64,000 bases of DNA from Bacterioplanes sp. (lineage in GTDB: Bacteria > Pseudomonadota > Gammaproteobacteria > Pseudomonadales > Oceanobacteraceae): contig JACUUC010000004.1 in NCBI GenBank assembly GCA_014859445.1, positions 62,001-126,000 of the forward strand. Reading direction: 5' to 3'. The position numbers were made by a program, and so were the translations under genes. Positions within the stretch are counted from its first letter, which is position 1; the number at the start of each line of letters is the position of its first letter. Positions 1-9,626 of this stretch are shown in pieces. The notes beneath the pieces were generated by a model. That model worked only from the letters and a program-made list of their open reading frames with translations, searched no databases and was not told where the DNA came from.

Positions 1-599
1 CGCTGCGCTCGCTCCTGTTTGCTGTATTGAGCGCCCATCACCAGTGCCTTTACGCGGCTGTTGATCCATTCGAATTGAAACGGACTGATATTCAACGTAC
101 GACACAATTGATCAAAAATACGCCGCTCTTCCAACGACAAAGCACCATCGGCGTAAGCCACCGTCAATTGAATTTCTAGAAACATCTGCGCCAAGCCGAC
201 GCTTTCGCGCAACGCAACCTTTAAGCGGTTGAGATCCCGGCTGAAATCAAAATCGGCCGCCTTGCCTTCCGTAAAGCAGGCGATCGCCAATTTTCGTTGC
301 GACTCGGTTAATTGCATTTGCGACATAATTTGGCTGGCGGCCGCAATCTCACGTTCAGACACGCGACCATCGGCTTTTGCCAATCGCCCCATAATCCGGA
401 ATGTCGCCTGAAAAAAGACCTCTTGAATGGCTTCGGCGCTGCGCAATGTGAACGCATCCGGAGAGAAACGTTTCTGTAACGCACGGGACAACGCTTTATC
501 CATCAAGAAACCCGCCGTAGCCCCCAGTAAGACGCCAACAACACCGCCTTTCACCGCCCCCAACGCCGCTAACACAAACGTAAAAAACCAAATATTCAC
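1..599 (-). CDS. djlA: Co-chaperone DjlA, partial (C-terminus outside window)
   Basis: The reading frame begins with GTG at 599 and runs off the left edge, so about 199 codons of the N-terminal part are visible. The protein opens with a short hydrophobic helix (residues about 4-25, rich in Ala, Gly, Val and Leu), as in membrane-anchored DjlA. A TerB-like helical domain follows, recognisable from its paired acidic motifs (AKADGRVSERE near residue 68 and AYADGALSLEE near 145). The J domain, which stimulates DnaK, should lie beyond position 1. The GTG overlaps the murU stop as GTGA, so it is probably the last or a late gene of the amgK-murU-djlA operon. Family DjlA is an inner-membrane DnaK co-chaperone. 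The assignment to DjlA rather than another TerB protein rests on the membrane helix plus TerB order and the neighbourhood. Confidence 0.85.
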   Translation of the reverse strand, partial: MNIWFFTFVLAALGAVKGGVVGVLLGATAGFLMDKALSRALQKRFSPDAFTLRSAEAIQEVFFQATFRIMGRLAKADGRVSEREIAAASQIMSQMQLTESQRKLAIACFTEGKAADFDFSRDLNRLKVALRESVGLAQMFLEIQLTVAYADGALSLEERRIFDQLCRTLNISPFQFEWINSRVKALVMGAQYSKQERAQ

Positions 600-1327
600 T
601 GGCGCTCCCGACTCTCGTCTGAGGGTAACTTGGTCAACCGTAGAAACTCATCTAATTCCGCCAATCGTTGTGGTGTGCCGACATCCACCCAACGATCAGA
701 CAAACGATACCCGCATAATTGCTGCGATGACATCGCCTGCCGAAGCACAGGAGCAAGAGGGCGAACCCCTTCGGCCAAACCCGCGAACAATGCCGGAGAC
801 AAGACACTCAACCCCGAGAACGTCAGACAATGCTCAGCACCGGTTCTCGGCAAAGCCAACAATCCATCTTCTTGCAAAACGAAATCGCCGCGAGGATGGT
901 GACATGGATTCTCGACCATCCACAAACAACCCAGTTGCTGAGGGGGTAGTGACGTGGTCGCCAAGGCGTCATAATCACCATCGACCCACACATCGCCATT
1001 GATCAGCGCAAACGGCTGAGCACCCAATAATGGCAAGGCTTGAATAATCCCTCCTGCCGTTTCCAGCGGAGTAGATTCCGCCGAATAATGAATACGCATC
1101 CCCCAACGCTCGCCATCACCCAATTGCTCAGGCAATAAATGCCCTAAGTAGGCATGATTGATCACCACATCGCAAAAACCCGCTAACGCCAATTTTTCTA
1201 GGTGATGCTCAATTAATGGCTTACCCGCCAATGGCAGTAATGGCTTAGGGCAATGATCCGTTAATGGCGCCATGCGCGTGCCTCGCCCAGCGGCTAAGAT
1301 CATCGCGGTCGTGATACGATTCTTCAT
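596..1327 (-). CDS. murU: N-acetylmuramate alpha-1-phosphate uridylyltransferase
   Basis: A 243-residue nucleotidyltransferase. The N-terminus carries the classical nucleotide-binding motif LAAGRGTRMAPLT (residues 11-23), with a lysine-containing PKPLLPLAGKPL stretch after it and an INGDVW metal-binding motif near residue 110. In the cell-wall recycling route found in Pseudomonas and relatives, MurU makes UDP-MurNAc from MurNAc-1-phosphate and UTP, bypassing de novo synthesis and giving intrinsic fosfomycin tolerance. The start codon overlaps the amgK stop (ATGA) and its own stop overlaps djlA, so the three genes are translationally coupled. A generic sugar-1-phosphate nucleotidyltransferase is the alternative, but the amgK partner makes MurU the natural call. 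Confidence 0.93.
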   Translation of the reverse strand: MKNRITTAMILAAGRGTRMAPLTDHCPKPLLPLAGKPLIEHHLEKLALAGFCDVVINHAYLGHLLPEQLGDGERWGMRIHYSAESTPLETAGGIIQALPLLGAQPFALINGDVWVDGDYDALATTSLPPQQLGCLWMVENPCHHPRGDFVLQEDGLLALPRTGAEHCLTFSGLSVLSPALFAGLAEGVRPLAPVLRQAMSSQQLCGYRLSDRWVDVGTPQRLAELDEFLRLTKLPSDESRERQ

Positions 1328-2358
1328 TGTGTGACGGCGTGCTCCGCCATCATGGCATCAACACGTGGCAGAACTTGGGTGGTCAACCACGCATGCAATT
1401 TGGCGAACTCTTCGTAATGGGCACTGATATCGGCAATGTAGCGACAGGTGTTGGGAATACTGGCTAAATAACCGTCCTTACCATCACGCAGCGATAAGCG
1501 GGCAAAAATACCGGCGGCTTTCAAATGACGTTGCATTCCCATCCAATCAAAGTCTTGCTGAAACCTGTCCCAGTCAGCCAAATAAATGCCCGCTGTTCGC
1601 GCTTTTTGCCAATAGTAGACAGCCAATTCCTTAACCTCGGCATCGGGCCAACGCACATAACAATCGCGCAATAACGAAACGACATCATAGGTGGCAGGGC
1701 CCAGCACGGCATCCTGAAAATCAATAATGCCCAACTGCTGATCCGCTAACACCATCAAATTACGTGAGTGATAATCACGATGCACCACCACTTGAGCTTG
1801 CGACAGCGCATTCGCGGTTAACGCATCAAATGCCTCTTGCAGGAGCACCTGTTCTTCATCGGACAAGGTCATACCCAGCTGCTGCACACACAGCCAATCA
1901 CGGAACAAGGCCATTTCTTGTTGCAACAAGCCGGCATCGTATTGGGGCAAAGCCATACCGGACAATTGCTGTATCGGTAGTAATTGCTCTATGGCGCGTT
2001 GGTACAATGCCTCAACACCCGAGAATTCCGACTCCGCGTGCAGCGCGCTCCAAAGCCACTGATCGCCAAAGTCCTCCAACAACAAATAACCATGAAACGC
2101 ATCAAAAGCGATGATACGAGGCACTCGAACGCCGTGCTTGTACCAGTGCTCGGCAATACGAACAAAGCGTTCACTGTCCTCTTGATCCGGCGGTGCGTCG
2201 ACGGCAATCCAATGATAATCACCATGATGTATGCGAAAATAACGTCGAAAGCTGGCATCACCGGATACCATGGTCAATTCTGGGGTCACAGAAAAGCCCG
2301 TTTCTTGTGTTAACGTCTCGGCGGCCCACTGTGCCAAATTACTACGCCGCAGATCCAT
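1324..2358 (-). CDS. amgK: N-acetylmuramate/N-acetylglucosamine kinase AmgK
   Basis: A 344-residue kinase of the aminoglycoside phosphotransferase fold. The catalytic loop HRDYHSRNLM (near residue 193) and the metal-binding IDFQDA (near 215) are intact. AmgK phosphorylates MurNAc (and GlcNAc) at the anomeric carbon, supplying MurU in peptidoglycan recycling. The start is supported by an AGAGG element 6-10 bases upstream. It is the first gene of the leftward operon and diverges from lptD, the common arrangement in Pseudomonas-type gammaproteobacteria. It acts in the cytoplasm. Confidence 0.93.
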   Translation of the reverse strand: MDLRRSNLAQWAAETLTQETGFSVTPELTMVSGDASFRRYFRIHHGDYHWIAVDAPPDQEDSERFVRIAEHWYKHGVRVPRIIAFDAFHGYLLLEDFGDQWLWSALHAESEFSGVEALYQRAIEQLLPIQQLSGMALPQYDAGLLQQEMALFRDWLCVQQLGMTLSDEEQVLLQEAFDALTANALSQAQVVVHRDYHSRNLMVLADQQLGIIDFQDAVLGPATYDVVSLLRDCYVRWPDAEVKELAVYYWQKARTAGIYLADWDRFQQDFDWMGMQRHLKAAGIFARLSLRDGKDGYLASIPNTCRYIADISAHYEEFAKLHAWLTTQVLPRVDAMMAEHAVTQ

Positions 2359-2489
2359 GCTAGCCTCTCAAGGTAAGTCGTTTTAGAATGCGTGTGTTTT
2401 GCGGCTTATCACCGTCACACGGGCAAATACTGTAGGGGCTGTTGCTTAGCCTTGCAACACACATTTAAAAAAGCCTCCATCATGCTGAC

Positions 2490-4949
2490 ATGTCGATTTT
2501 TTTTACACCGAACAGGCGCTATCAACGGCTCATGAGACATTTCCTTTATCACGGCCTACTGAGCATCGGTTGCTTATTGTATGCCGTTAACACTCTGGCG
2601 TATTACGAGAGCAGTTACTTATCCTGGTATCCTCGCGCCGAGCTGAGCGCAGAAGAACAAATTGGTTTGCCATCGTTTTGCCATGGCAACTACCGCACCC
2701 CCATCATTATCCCATTGAGTGATGAGCGCACGGAAATGAGTGGCCAACAAGCCGAACGTGATCGCGCGGGCACCACCACACTGGAAGGTGATGTCGTCGT
2801 CTTGCAAGGCAGCCAACAAATTCGTAGCGACTATGCCCAATGGTCCAGCACAGCTAATCGCGGTGTATTTCGGGGCAACGTGCAGTTGATTAACGACGGC
2901 ATCGTTCTACACGGCCAACAAGCGACCATTGCACAAGATTCTGGCGTCGTTCGTATCGACGATGCCGCGTATTCCGCGCCAGCACGCCATTTCCGTGGTA
3001 CAGCCACCCACATTCAAGCCAATAACGATGGCACCGCCCTATTGGATCACGCGACGTTTACGTTTTGTCCTCCCGAAAATAATCACTGGGATTTGCGCGC
3101 CAGCAATCTTCGCCTAGATCGAGATCGAGGTATTGCCAGTGCATGGCATACTCGCTTACGCGTGAAAGAAGTACCGATATTGTATTTACCCTACTATCGT
3201 TTCCCGATTGGCGATCAACGCATGACCGGTTTTTTAAATCCACAAATCACCCTGAATGGCAAAGGTCAGGGCGAAGATATTCAGCTGCCCTTTTACGTGA
3301 ACATTGCGCCCAATCTCGACGCCACCATCACACCGCACCACATTCTGGACCGCGGCATTATTTGGGAGGGCCAACTACGCCACAAAACCGCCTTGCTTGG
3401 CGATGGCGAATTGAACTATGCGCGGTTAAATCAAGATGCCACCACCGAAACCGAACGGTGGTATATGAACTATCAACAATCGGGCCGCTTTGGTCAGCAT
3501 TGGCAGCACCGCTGGGTTTACAATCACGTCAGTGACGAGGATTACCTCAATGACATGAAACCGACGGCCGCCATTGATCGGACAACGCACTTGCCGCGCC
3601 GCGGAGAGATCTTCTACCGCCAACAAAACTGGGCGTTCGATGTCTTAGCCGAGGGCTACCAAACCATTGATCCAGATATTGCCTTACGAAATCGTCCTTA
3701 TCAGCGTTTGCCACAATTGCAGCTGAGCTACCGCCCTACTCGCATCAACGACTGGCAACTGCAACAAACGTGGCAAATCACGCGTTTTACGCGAGAACAA
3801 GAAGCTCGAATCAATGGTAACGAACAACAACTCTCTGGCCTATCGGCCTGGAATGGCGAGCGTTTGGTGTCCGATACCTCACTGTCGTACCCGCAACGTT
3901 GGCCGTTTGGTTTTGTCACACCACAACTCGAATATCGTCACCGTTCCTATCGACTCAACAATGATGATGTTGCATTTCTTGCCACCGATAACGCCGCCGA
4001 CGAGGTCATCGACCAAGGCGTGGCACGCTATTCACTCGATGCCGGTTTGTTTTTTGATCGTCCATTTCAGCTCTTCCAGCAAGCGTATCTACAAACGCTA
4101 GAGCCAAGAGTGTATTGGGTAAAAAGCCCCTATTTAGCCAACCAAGAACGCATTCCTAATTTTGACAGCGCGCGCACCACCGTCACCTATGGCAGCTTAT
4201 TTATTGGTGATCGTTTTAGCGGTAACGATCGACTGGCAGACCTCGATCAAATCAGTGTTGGTGTCACCACCCGCTTTATTCGTGATGACGGTTTAGAACA
4301 ACTGCGTGCCAGTATTGGTCGCATCCAATACCACCGTGACCGTCGCGTTCAACTGCATCAGAGCAATACGCCCAACAGTGATCAAACCAGTGTCTCCAGC
4401 ACCCTTGGCGAAATAGAACTCACGCCAAACAACCGCTGGCAAGCCTATGGCACATTAGAGTGGGACAGCTATCAAGATTACGCCAAACAACGCCGTTATG
4501 GCGTACGTTACGAAGGCGATAACAATCGCATGTTCAATCTCGCCTTTGAAACCTTGCAGCAATACAACGAAACAACGGAACGATTTGATGTACAGACACG
4601 TCAAGTAGACATGGGATTCTTTTGGGCGCTGGACGAACGCTGGGCCATTGTTGGTCGTCAGTTACGCGATCGTAATAGCTACGCCAGTGGTAGCCGACGT
4701 CCACTCAGCCCTGTGCTAGAATCCCTTGCGGGCGTCGAATACCAAAACTGTTGTTGGCGAGCGCAATTGGTATACCGAGAAAACTCAAGCCCAGACACCA
4801 GCACCGACGCCGAATTCAGCACCAAAAAGCGCTATGGTTTTATGCTCAGCATTCAACTGAAAGGATTAGGCACATTTGGCAGCGGCACCGACGCACTGAT
4901 TAACGACGGCATAAATGGATACTCAAGACGGCAATATCATGACTATTAA
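2490..4949 (+). CDS. lptD: LPS-assembly protein LptD
   Basis: An 819-residue outer-membrane protein that, with LptE, inserts lipopolysaccharide into the outer leaflet. A hydrophobic signal segment precedes the mature part; the more compact start at 2532 (MRHFLYHGLL) gives a cleaner signal peptide, and neither start has a strong ribosome site, so the exact start is uncertain. Residues about 70-200 form the LptA-like jellyroll (for example TLEGDVVVLQG). The remaining two thirds is a beta-barrel rich in alternating aromatic and polar residues. Cysteines sit at SFCHGN and FTFCPPEN in the N-terminal domain and as an adjacent pair NCCW near the C-terminus, matching the disulfide-linked cysteine layout known for LptD. 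surA overlaps its 3' end, so chaperone and client are coupled. Confidence 0.95.
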   Translation: MSIFFTPNRRYQRLMRHFLYHGLLSIGCLLYAVNTLAYYESSYLSWYPRAELSAEEQIGLPSFCHGNYRTPIIIPLSDERTEMSGQQAERDRAGTTTLEGDVVVLQGSQQIRSDYAQWSSTANRGVFRGNVQLINDGIVLHGQQATIAQDSGVVRIDDAAYSAPARHFRGTATHIQANNDGTALLDHATFTFCPPENNHWDLRASNLRLDRDRGIASAWHTRLRVKEVPILYLPYYRFPIGDQRMTGFLNPQITLNGKGQGEDIQLPFYVNIAPNLDATITPHHILDRGIIWEGQLRHKTALLGDGELNYARLNQDATTETERWYMNYQQSGRFGQHWQHRWVYNHVSDEDYLNDMKPTAAIDRTTHLPRRGEIFYRQQNWAFDVLAEGYQTIDPDIALRNRPYQRLPQLQLSYRPTRINDWQLQQTWQITRFTREQEARINGNEQQLSGLSAWNGERLVSDTSLSYPQRWPFGFVTPQLEYRHRSYRLNNDDVAFLATDNAADEVIDQGVARYSLDAGLFFDRPFQLFQQAYLQTLEPRVYWVKSPYLANQERIPNFDSARTTVTYGSLFIGDRFSGNDRLADLDQISVGVTTRFIRDDGLEQLRASIGRIQYHRDRRVQLHQSNTPNSDQTSVSSTLGEIELTPNNRWQAYGTLEWDSYQDYAKQRRYGVRYEGDNNRMFNLAFETLQQYNETTERFDVQTRQVDMGFFWALDERWAIVGRQLRDRNSYASGSRRPLSPVLESLAGVEYQNCCWRAQLVYRENSSPDTSTDAEFSTKKRYGFMLSIQLKGLGTFGSGTDALINDGINGYSRRQYHDY

Positions 4950-6222
4950 ACAACGCATCACCACAATTTTTCTAAGTTGCTGTCTCGCATTCAGCGCCCA
5001 TGCTCAACTTCAGCAGCTCGATTTCGTCGTCGCACAAGTGGATGATGACATCATCTTACACAGTGAATTGCAGCAGCGAATCGAGATGATCAAACGCCAA
5101 AATCGAGGCAATACACTGCCAAACGATGCGCTCCTGCGCGACCAAGTGCTGGAACGTATGATCATCGAAAGCATTCAACTGCAAATGGCCGATCGTGGCG
5201 GTATTCGCATCAGCGAAGCACAGCTCAATGACGCGCTCGAGCGGATAGCTCTGCAAAACGACATGAGCCTGCCTCAATTTCAACAAGCCATGGAAGCGGA
5301 AGGTACCTCATTCCAAATGGCGCGCGAGCAAATTCGTACAGAAATGCGCATCAGTCGAGTACAACGTTTTCAAGTGGGTGAGCGCATTCAAATCACCGAT
5401 CAAGACGTCGACTACTTCTTAGCGTCCGATCTTGGCCGCATGGCATCATCCGCAGAATACAATCTCGCTCATATTTTGATTGCCACCCCAGAAAACGCCA
5501 GTGCCAGCGACATTCGCAATGCGCAAAATAAAGCCAACACGCTGGTTCAACAACTCCGAGCCGGCGCCGATTTCAAACAAGTCGCCATTGCCAACTCCAA
5601 TGCGCGCAATGCACTCGAAGGTGGCGACTTAGGCTGGCGTAAAGAAGCTCAATTACCCAGTCTATTTGCCCCTATCGCCACGCAATTAGCCGTCGGTGAA
5701 ATCTCCGACCCAATCAGCAGCAGTGGCGGTTTCCACATCGTAACCTTGCTGGACAAGCGCGGTGGCGCTACCCAAATCATCACACAAACCAAGGTCCGTC
5801 ATATTTTGCTTCAGCCCAACGAATTGCGTGATGAACAACAAAGTCAGCAGTTGATTCAGATGCTGCATCAGCGCTTACAAGCCGGGGAAGCGTTTGCCGA
5901 CCTCGCTCGTGAACACAGCGATGACCCCGGCAGTGGCAGTCAAGGAGGAGACCTAGGCTGGGTTAACCCTGGCGACATGGTGCCCGAGTTTGATCAGACG
6001 ATGCAACGCACCGCCAACAACACCCTCAGCGAACCCTTTCAAAGTCAATTCGGCTGGCACATCCTAACGGTAGAAGATCGCCGAGAAACCGACATTGGTG
6101 TTGAGTTACAACGCAACCAAATTCGACAAATGCTGTACTCACGTCGTTTTGAAGAAGAACTCCCCATTTGGCTACGAAAAATTCGCGCCGAAGCCTACGT
6201 TGACGTAAAGGAACGCCAATGA
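4939..6222 (+). CDS. surA: Periplasmic peptidyl-prolyl isomerase and OMP chaperone SurA
   Basis: The protein has 427 residues when started at 4939, which places a normal signal peptide (cleavage after FSAHA) at the N-terminus; an in-frame ATG at 4915 would add eight residues and spoil it. The order is a helical N-domain, two parvulin-type PPIase domains (about residues 165-270 and 280-385; the second carries SDDPGSGSQGGDLGWV) and a short C-terminal helix, the full SurA architecture. SurA escorts outer-membrane proteins, LptD being a major client, through the periplasm. The gene overlaps lptD by 11 bases and its stop overlaps the pdxA start (ATGA). Confidence 0.95.
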   Translation: MTIKQRITTIFLSCCLAFSAHAQLQQLDFVVAQVDDDIILHSELQQRIEMIKRQNRGNTLPNDALLRDQVLERMIIESIQLQMADRGGIRISEAQLNDALERIALQNDMSLPQFQQAMEAEGTSFQMAREQIRTEMRISRVQRFQVGERIQITDQDVDYFLASDLGRMASSAEYNLAHILIATPENASASDIRNAQNKANTLVQQLRAGADFKQVAIANSNARNALEGGDLGWRKEAQLPSLFAPIATQLAVGEISDPISSSGGFHIVTLLDKRGGATQIITQTKVRHILLQPNELRDEQQSQQLIQMLHQRLQAGEAFADLAREHSDDPGSGSQGGDLGWVNPGDMVPEFDQTMQRTANNTLSEPFQSQFGWHILTVEDRRETDIGVELQRNQIRQMLYSRRFEEELPIWLRKIRAEAYVDVKERQ

Positions 6223-7202
6223 GTCTTGCTCGACTTGCCATCACCGCGGGCGAGCCTGCGGGCATTGGCCCAGATTTGTGCGTGCAAATTGCACAACAAA
6301 CACACGCACAGCAACTCATCGTCATTGCCGATCCAGAGTTACTCACGCAACGCGCCCAACAACTCAACCTGCCCTTGGTCGTGCGAGCGTTCGATCCCGC
6401 TCAACCTCGACAAGCCAGTCAACAAGGTGAGTTATGGGTACACGCGGTCAAACTCCACCAAACCGCCAGTGCCGGTCAACTCAACCCAAGCAATAGCCCA
6501 TATATACTAGAGACGCTGCGCATTGCCGCACAAGGGTGCCTAGATCAACACTGGGACGGTATCGTCACGGCCCCAGTGCATAAAGGCATCATCAACGAAG
6601 CAGGCGTTCAGTTCAGTGGTCACACCGAGTACTTTCGTGATTATTGTGGTGTTGAAGAAGTGGTTATGATGCTGGCCACCACCGATTTACGGGTTGCTTT
6701 GGTGACGACGCACTTACCTCTCCGCGACGTCGCAGACGCCATAACACCAGACCGAATTCGTCGTGTTGTGCGTATTCTTCATCACGATTTGGTGCATTTT
6801 TTTGGCTTAGCCACACCGCGTATTTTAGTCGCCGGTTTGAATCCACATGCTGGCGAAGACGGTCATTTAGGGCGAGAAGAGCTCGACATTATCGAACCTA
6901 CGCTGCAGTCACTGAGAGAGGAAGGCATCAACCTGATCGGCCCCTTACCGGCCGACACCCTGTACACCCCAAAACATTTACAGCACGCCGATGCCACGCT
7001 GGCGATGTACCATGACCAAGGTCTCCCGGTACTCAAATTTCATGGCTTTGGCCGCGCCGCCAACATTACTCTTGGCCTCCCTATTATTCGTACATCTGTC
7101 GATCATGGCACTGCACTTGATCTGGCTGGCAGCGGTCACGCCGATTGTGGTAGCTTGCTAACGGCCATTGATGTCGCAACACAAATGGCAACCCAATCAT
7201 GA
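6219..7202 (+). CDS. pdxA: 4-hydroxythreonine-4-phosphate dehydrogenase
   Basis: The 327-residue length matches PdxA. Recognisable stretches are the N-terminal [11 protein letters not shown], the [14 protein letters not shown] substrate region, [11 protein letters not shown] with a metal-ligand histidine, and [13 protein letters not shown] and [12 protein letters not shown] with the other conserved His and Asp residues. The enzyme oxidises 4-phosphohydroxy-L-threonine in de novo pyridoxal 5'-phosphate synthesis in the cytoplasm. It is coupled at both ends by ATGA overlaps with surA and rsmA, the usual neighbourhood. Confidence 0.95.
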   Translation: MSLARLAITAGEPAGIGPDLCVQIAQQTHAQQLIVIADPELLTQRAQQLNLPLVVRAFDPAQPRQASQQGELWVHAVKLHQTASAGQLNPSNSPYILETLRIAAQGCLDQHWDGIVTAPVHKGIINEAGVQFSGHTEYFRDYCGVEEVVMMLATTDLRVALVTTHLPLRDVADAITPDRIRRVVRILHHDLVHFFGLATPRILVAGLNPHAGEDGHLGREELDIIEPTLQSLREEGINLIGPLPADTLYTPKHLQHADATLAMYHDQGLPVLKFHGFGRAANITLGLPIIRTSVDHGTALDLAGSGHADCGSLLTAIDVATQMATQS

Positions 7203-8065
7203 GCAAACACCGTAACAGTCACGACCACCAGCCCGCAGGCAAAGGCCATAAAGCCCGCAAACGCTTTGGTCAAAACTTTTTACACGACCATCACGTGATT
7301 GATAAAATCGTACGAGCCATTCATCCGAAAAACACAGACATTTTGGTTGAAATTGGGCCCGGCATGGGGGCCATTACTGAGCCATTACTTGAAGCCACAG
7401 GGCGTCTTAATGTGGTCGAGTTGGATCGAGACTTGATCCCTATTTTGCGTACGAAATTTTTCAACTACCCCGACTTTGTCATTCACGAAGGCGATGCCCT
7501 GAAATTTGATTTCAACCAATTAGTACAAGAAGGCAACCCGATTCGCATTGTCGGCAACCTACCATACAACATTTCGACGCCACTGATTTTCCACTTACTG
7601 AGCCACCGTCACGTAGTGCGTGATATGCACTTTATGTTGCAGAAAGAAGTGGTGGAGCGTTTAGCGGCGGGACCCGGTTCGTCCGATTACGGTCGCTTAG
7701 GCATCATGGCGCAGTACCATTGTCGTGTGGAGCCGTTGTTTATTGTGGGGCCAGGTTCATTCAATCCACCGCCGAAAGTGGATTCCGCCATCGTACGCTT
7801 GATTCCACATGAAACATTGCCTTTTCCGGCCAAAGATCCAAAAACACTGGAGCGCGTGGTTCGTGAGGCGTTCAGCATGCGCCGCAAAACCTTACGTAAC
7901 ACCCTCAAGAATACCATTGATGCCGAACAACTCGGCGCCATTGGCATTGACGTCACATTACGTCCTGAGCGGATTACGCTGGAACAATATGTACGCATTG
8001 CCGACGCTGTGTATGATATTGAACAACAAGCCACTCTCGACGGTTTCGCTTCTCAGGATGAATGA
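7199..8065 (+). CDS. rsmA: 16S rRNA (adenine1518-N6/adenine1519-N6)-dimethyltransferase RsmA
   Basis: A 288-residue class I SAM methyltransferase also known as KsgA. The SAM-binding motif [13 protein letters not shown] lies near residue 50, and the catalytic NLPYNIST motif near residue 120 is intact. The C-terminal helical domain follows, including the [11 protein letters not shown] stretch. A basic N-terminal extension (about 20 residues, rich in His and Lys) precedes the core. RsmA dimethylates two adjacent adenines in helix 45 late in 30S assembly. The start overlaps the pdxA stop (ATGA), and apaG begins 1-2 bases after its stop. Confidence 0.96.
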   Translation: MSKHRNSHDHQPAGKGHKARKRFGQNFLHDHHVIDKIVRAIHPKNTDILVEIGPGMGAITEPLLEATGRLNVVELDRDLIPILRTKFFNYPDFVIHEGDALKFDFNQLVQEGNPIRIVGNLPYNISTPLIFHLLSHRHVVRDMHFMLQKEVVERLAAGPGSSDYGRLGIMAQYHCRVEPLFIVGPGSFNPPPKVDSAIVRLIPHETLPFPAKDPKTLERVVREAFSMRRKTLRNTLKNTIDAEQLGAIGIDVTLRPERITLEQYVRIADAVYDIEQQATLDGFASQDE

Positions 8066-8066
8066 T

Positions 8067-8444
8067 ATGTCGATCGAAGACAGCATTGAGGTTACGATTC
8101 GTACTGACTATTTGCAGGAGCAATCGCTGCCCGAACAGCAGCGCTATGTTTTTGCTTACCACATTCGTATCGAAAATCGTGGCGAACAAGCCGCCACACT
8201 TCGCCGCCGCCATTGGTTCATTGCCAACGGCAATGGCGACATACAAGAAGTGATGGGGGAAGGTGTGGTGGGTGAACAGCCACGTATTGAGCCCGGTGCT
8301 GATTTTCACTACACATCCGGCTGCGTACTCGCTACCCGAGTAGGCAGCATGCGTGGTTACTACGTGATGCAAACCGATGAAGGCGATCTCTTTCATGCCA
8401 CCATCCCCGTCTTCACGCTCGCCACTCCCAACGCGCTGAACTGA
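8067..8444 (+). CDS. apaG: ApaG protein
   Basis: A 125-residue protein started at ATG 8067, directly after the rsmA stop. An in-frame ATG at 8058 would add three residues and would overlap rsmA. It is a single fibronectin-III-like beta domain typical of ApaG: an IEVTIRTDYL opening, YHIRIENRG, and the signature EVMGEGVVGEQPRIEPG followed by YTSGCVL. The biochemical role of ApaG is not settled; it is usually found in an operon with rsmA and apaH, as here. Confidence 0.93.
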   Translation: MSIEDSIEVTIRTDYLQEQSLPEQQRYVFAYHIRIENRGEQAATLRRRHWFIANGNGDIQEVMGEGVVGEQPRIEPGADFHYTSGCVLATRVGSMRGYYVMQTDEGDLFHATIPVFTLATPNALN

Positions 8445-8445
8445 T

Positions 8446-9294
8446 ATGGCAACGTATGCCATTGGTGATGTACAGGGCTGCTTTAGTGAGTTACAGCAAC
8501 TGCTGAATACCATCGCATTCGACCCGACGCAAGATCACTTATGGTTTGCCGGTGATCTGGTCAACCGTGGCCCTGATTCGCTCGCGGTCTTGCGTTTTGT
8601 TCGTCAGCTGGGGCATCGCGCCATCACCGTGTTGGGTAACCACGATTTGCACTTACTCGCGCTTTATTACACCGACACCCCAGCAAAACGTAATGACACC
8701 GTTCAAGACGTGCTCAACGCCCCCGATGCGGCGGAGTTGATGGACTGGTTGCGTCATCAACCGCTCGTTCATGTCGATCCAACACGACGCTGGTGCATGA
8801 GCCATGCGGGTATTCCACCCCATTGGTCGATCCGCAAAACACAACGTCTGGCACACGAAGTAGAAACCGCACTGCAAGGCAACGACCACACCGCCTTTTT
8901 TCAAAGCATGTACGGCAACCAGCCCAACCAATGGCACAAACGCCTGACAGGGCAAGATCGCTACCGCGTTATTGTGAATTACTTAACGCGCATGCGCTTC
9001 ATTAATGCGAAACAAGAACTCGATTTGGTCAGCAAAGAAGGGCTTGATCAAGCACCGGCAGGCTACTACCCTTGGTTTGACGATAAAGGCAGTCAGCAAC
9101 GCAAAATGCGCCTGTTATTTGGGCATTGGGCCGCACTGGAAGGGCACGTCTCGCACGACGGTATTTTTGCGTTGGATACCGGTTGCGTTTGGGGTGGTCA
9201 CTTGTCGGCGTTACGCCTAGACGATCAGCAATGGTTTCGTGTGCCGGCCACTCGTTCACATTTATTATTATCCCCGAAGGGTTCTTCATTATGA
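8446..9294 (+). CDS. apaH: Bis(5'-nucleosyl)-tetraphosphatase, symmetrical
   Basis: A 282-residue calcineurin-like phosphoesterase. The metal-ligand motifs are in order: GDVQGC (residues 7-12), GDLVNRGPDS (near 36), GNHDLHLL (near 66) and a later SHAGIPP. ApaH hydrolyses Ap4A to two ADP and, in other bacteria, removes Np4-type RNA caps. It starts one base after the apaG stop and its end overlaps glpE (ATGA), so it belongs to the same rightward operon. Confidence 0.95.
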   Translation: MATYAIGDVQGCFSELQQLLNTIAFDPTQDHLWFAGDLVNRGPDSLAVLRFVRQLGHRAITVLGNHDLHLLALYYTDTPAKRNDTVQDVLNAPDAAELMDWLRHQPLVHVDPTRRWCMSHAGIPPHWSIRKTQRLAHEVETALQGNDHTAFFQSMYGNQPNQWHKRLTGQDRYRVIVNYLTRMRFINAKQELDLVSKEGLDQAPAGYYPWFDDKGSQQRKMRLLFGHWAALEGHVSHDGIFALDTGCVWGGHLSALRLDDQQWFRVPATRSHLLLSPKGSSL

Positions 9295-9614
9295 GTACAT
9301 TTGAACACATCACCATTGCCGGTGTGAAAGAACTGCAACAACAAGAACCAGTGACCATTGTCGATATTCGCGACCCGCGTAGCTTCCAAGAAAGCCACAT
9401 TCAACACGCGCAACGATTGGATAACGACAACATTCAAGCGTTTTTAGCCGCACAAGATCCGCAGCAAGCCGTCGTCGTCTGCTGCTATCATGGCAATTCT
9501 AGCCAAGGTGCCGCGCAGTTTTTAGCCGCACAAGGGTTAACGAAGGTATACAGTTTGGATGGCGGTTTTGAACGCTGGCGCCTTGCCTGCCCAGAATTGT
9601 GCGAACAAGGCTGA
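9291..9614 (+). CDS. glpE: Thiosulfate sulfurtransferase GlpE
   Basis: A 107-residue single-domain rhodanese. The active-site loop CYHGNSSQGAA contains the persulfide-forming cysteine and closely matches GlpE-type loops; IVDIRDPRSF near residue 23 and YSLDGGFERW near the end are also typical. The ATG at 9291 overlaps the apaH stop as ATGA; in-frame ATG codons further upstream lie inside apaH and are rejected. The enzyme transfers sulfane sulfur from thiosulfate to thiol acceptors or cyanide. It is the last gene of the rightward lptD operon and converges on flgT. Confidence 0.93.
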   Translation: MSTFEHITIAGVKELQQQEPVTIVDIRDPRSFQESHIQHAQRLDNDNIQAFLAAQDPQQAVVVCCYHGNSSQGAAQFLAAQGLTKVYSLDGGFERWRLACPELCEQG

Positions 9615-9626
9615 CCACGGGCTGAA

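Noticed and set aside
427..1002. Plus-strand 191-codon open frame over djlA/murU
   Set aside because: It lies antisense to clear murU and djlA genes and has an unlikely composition.
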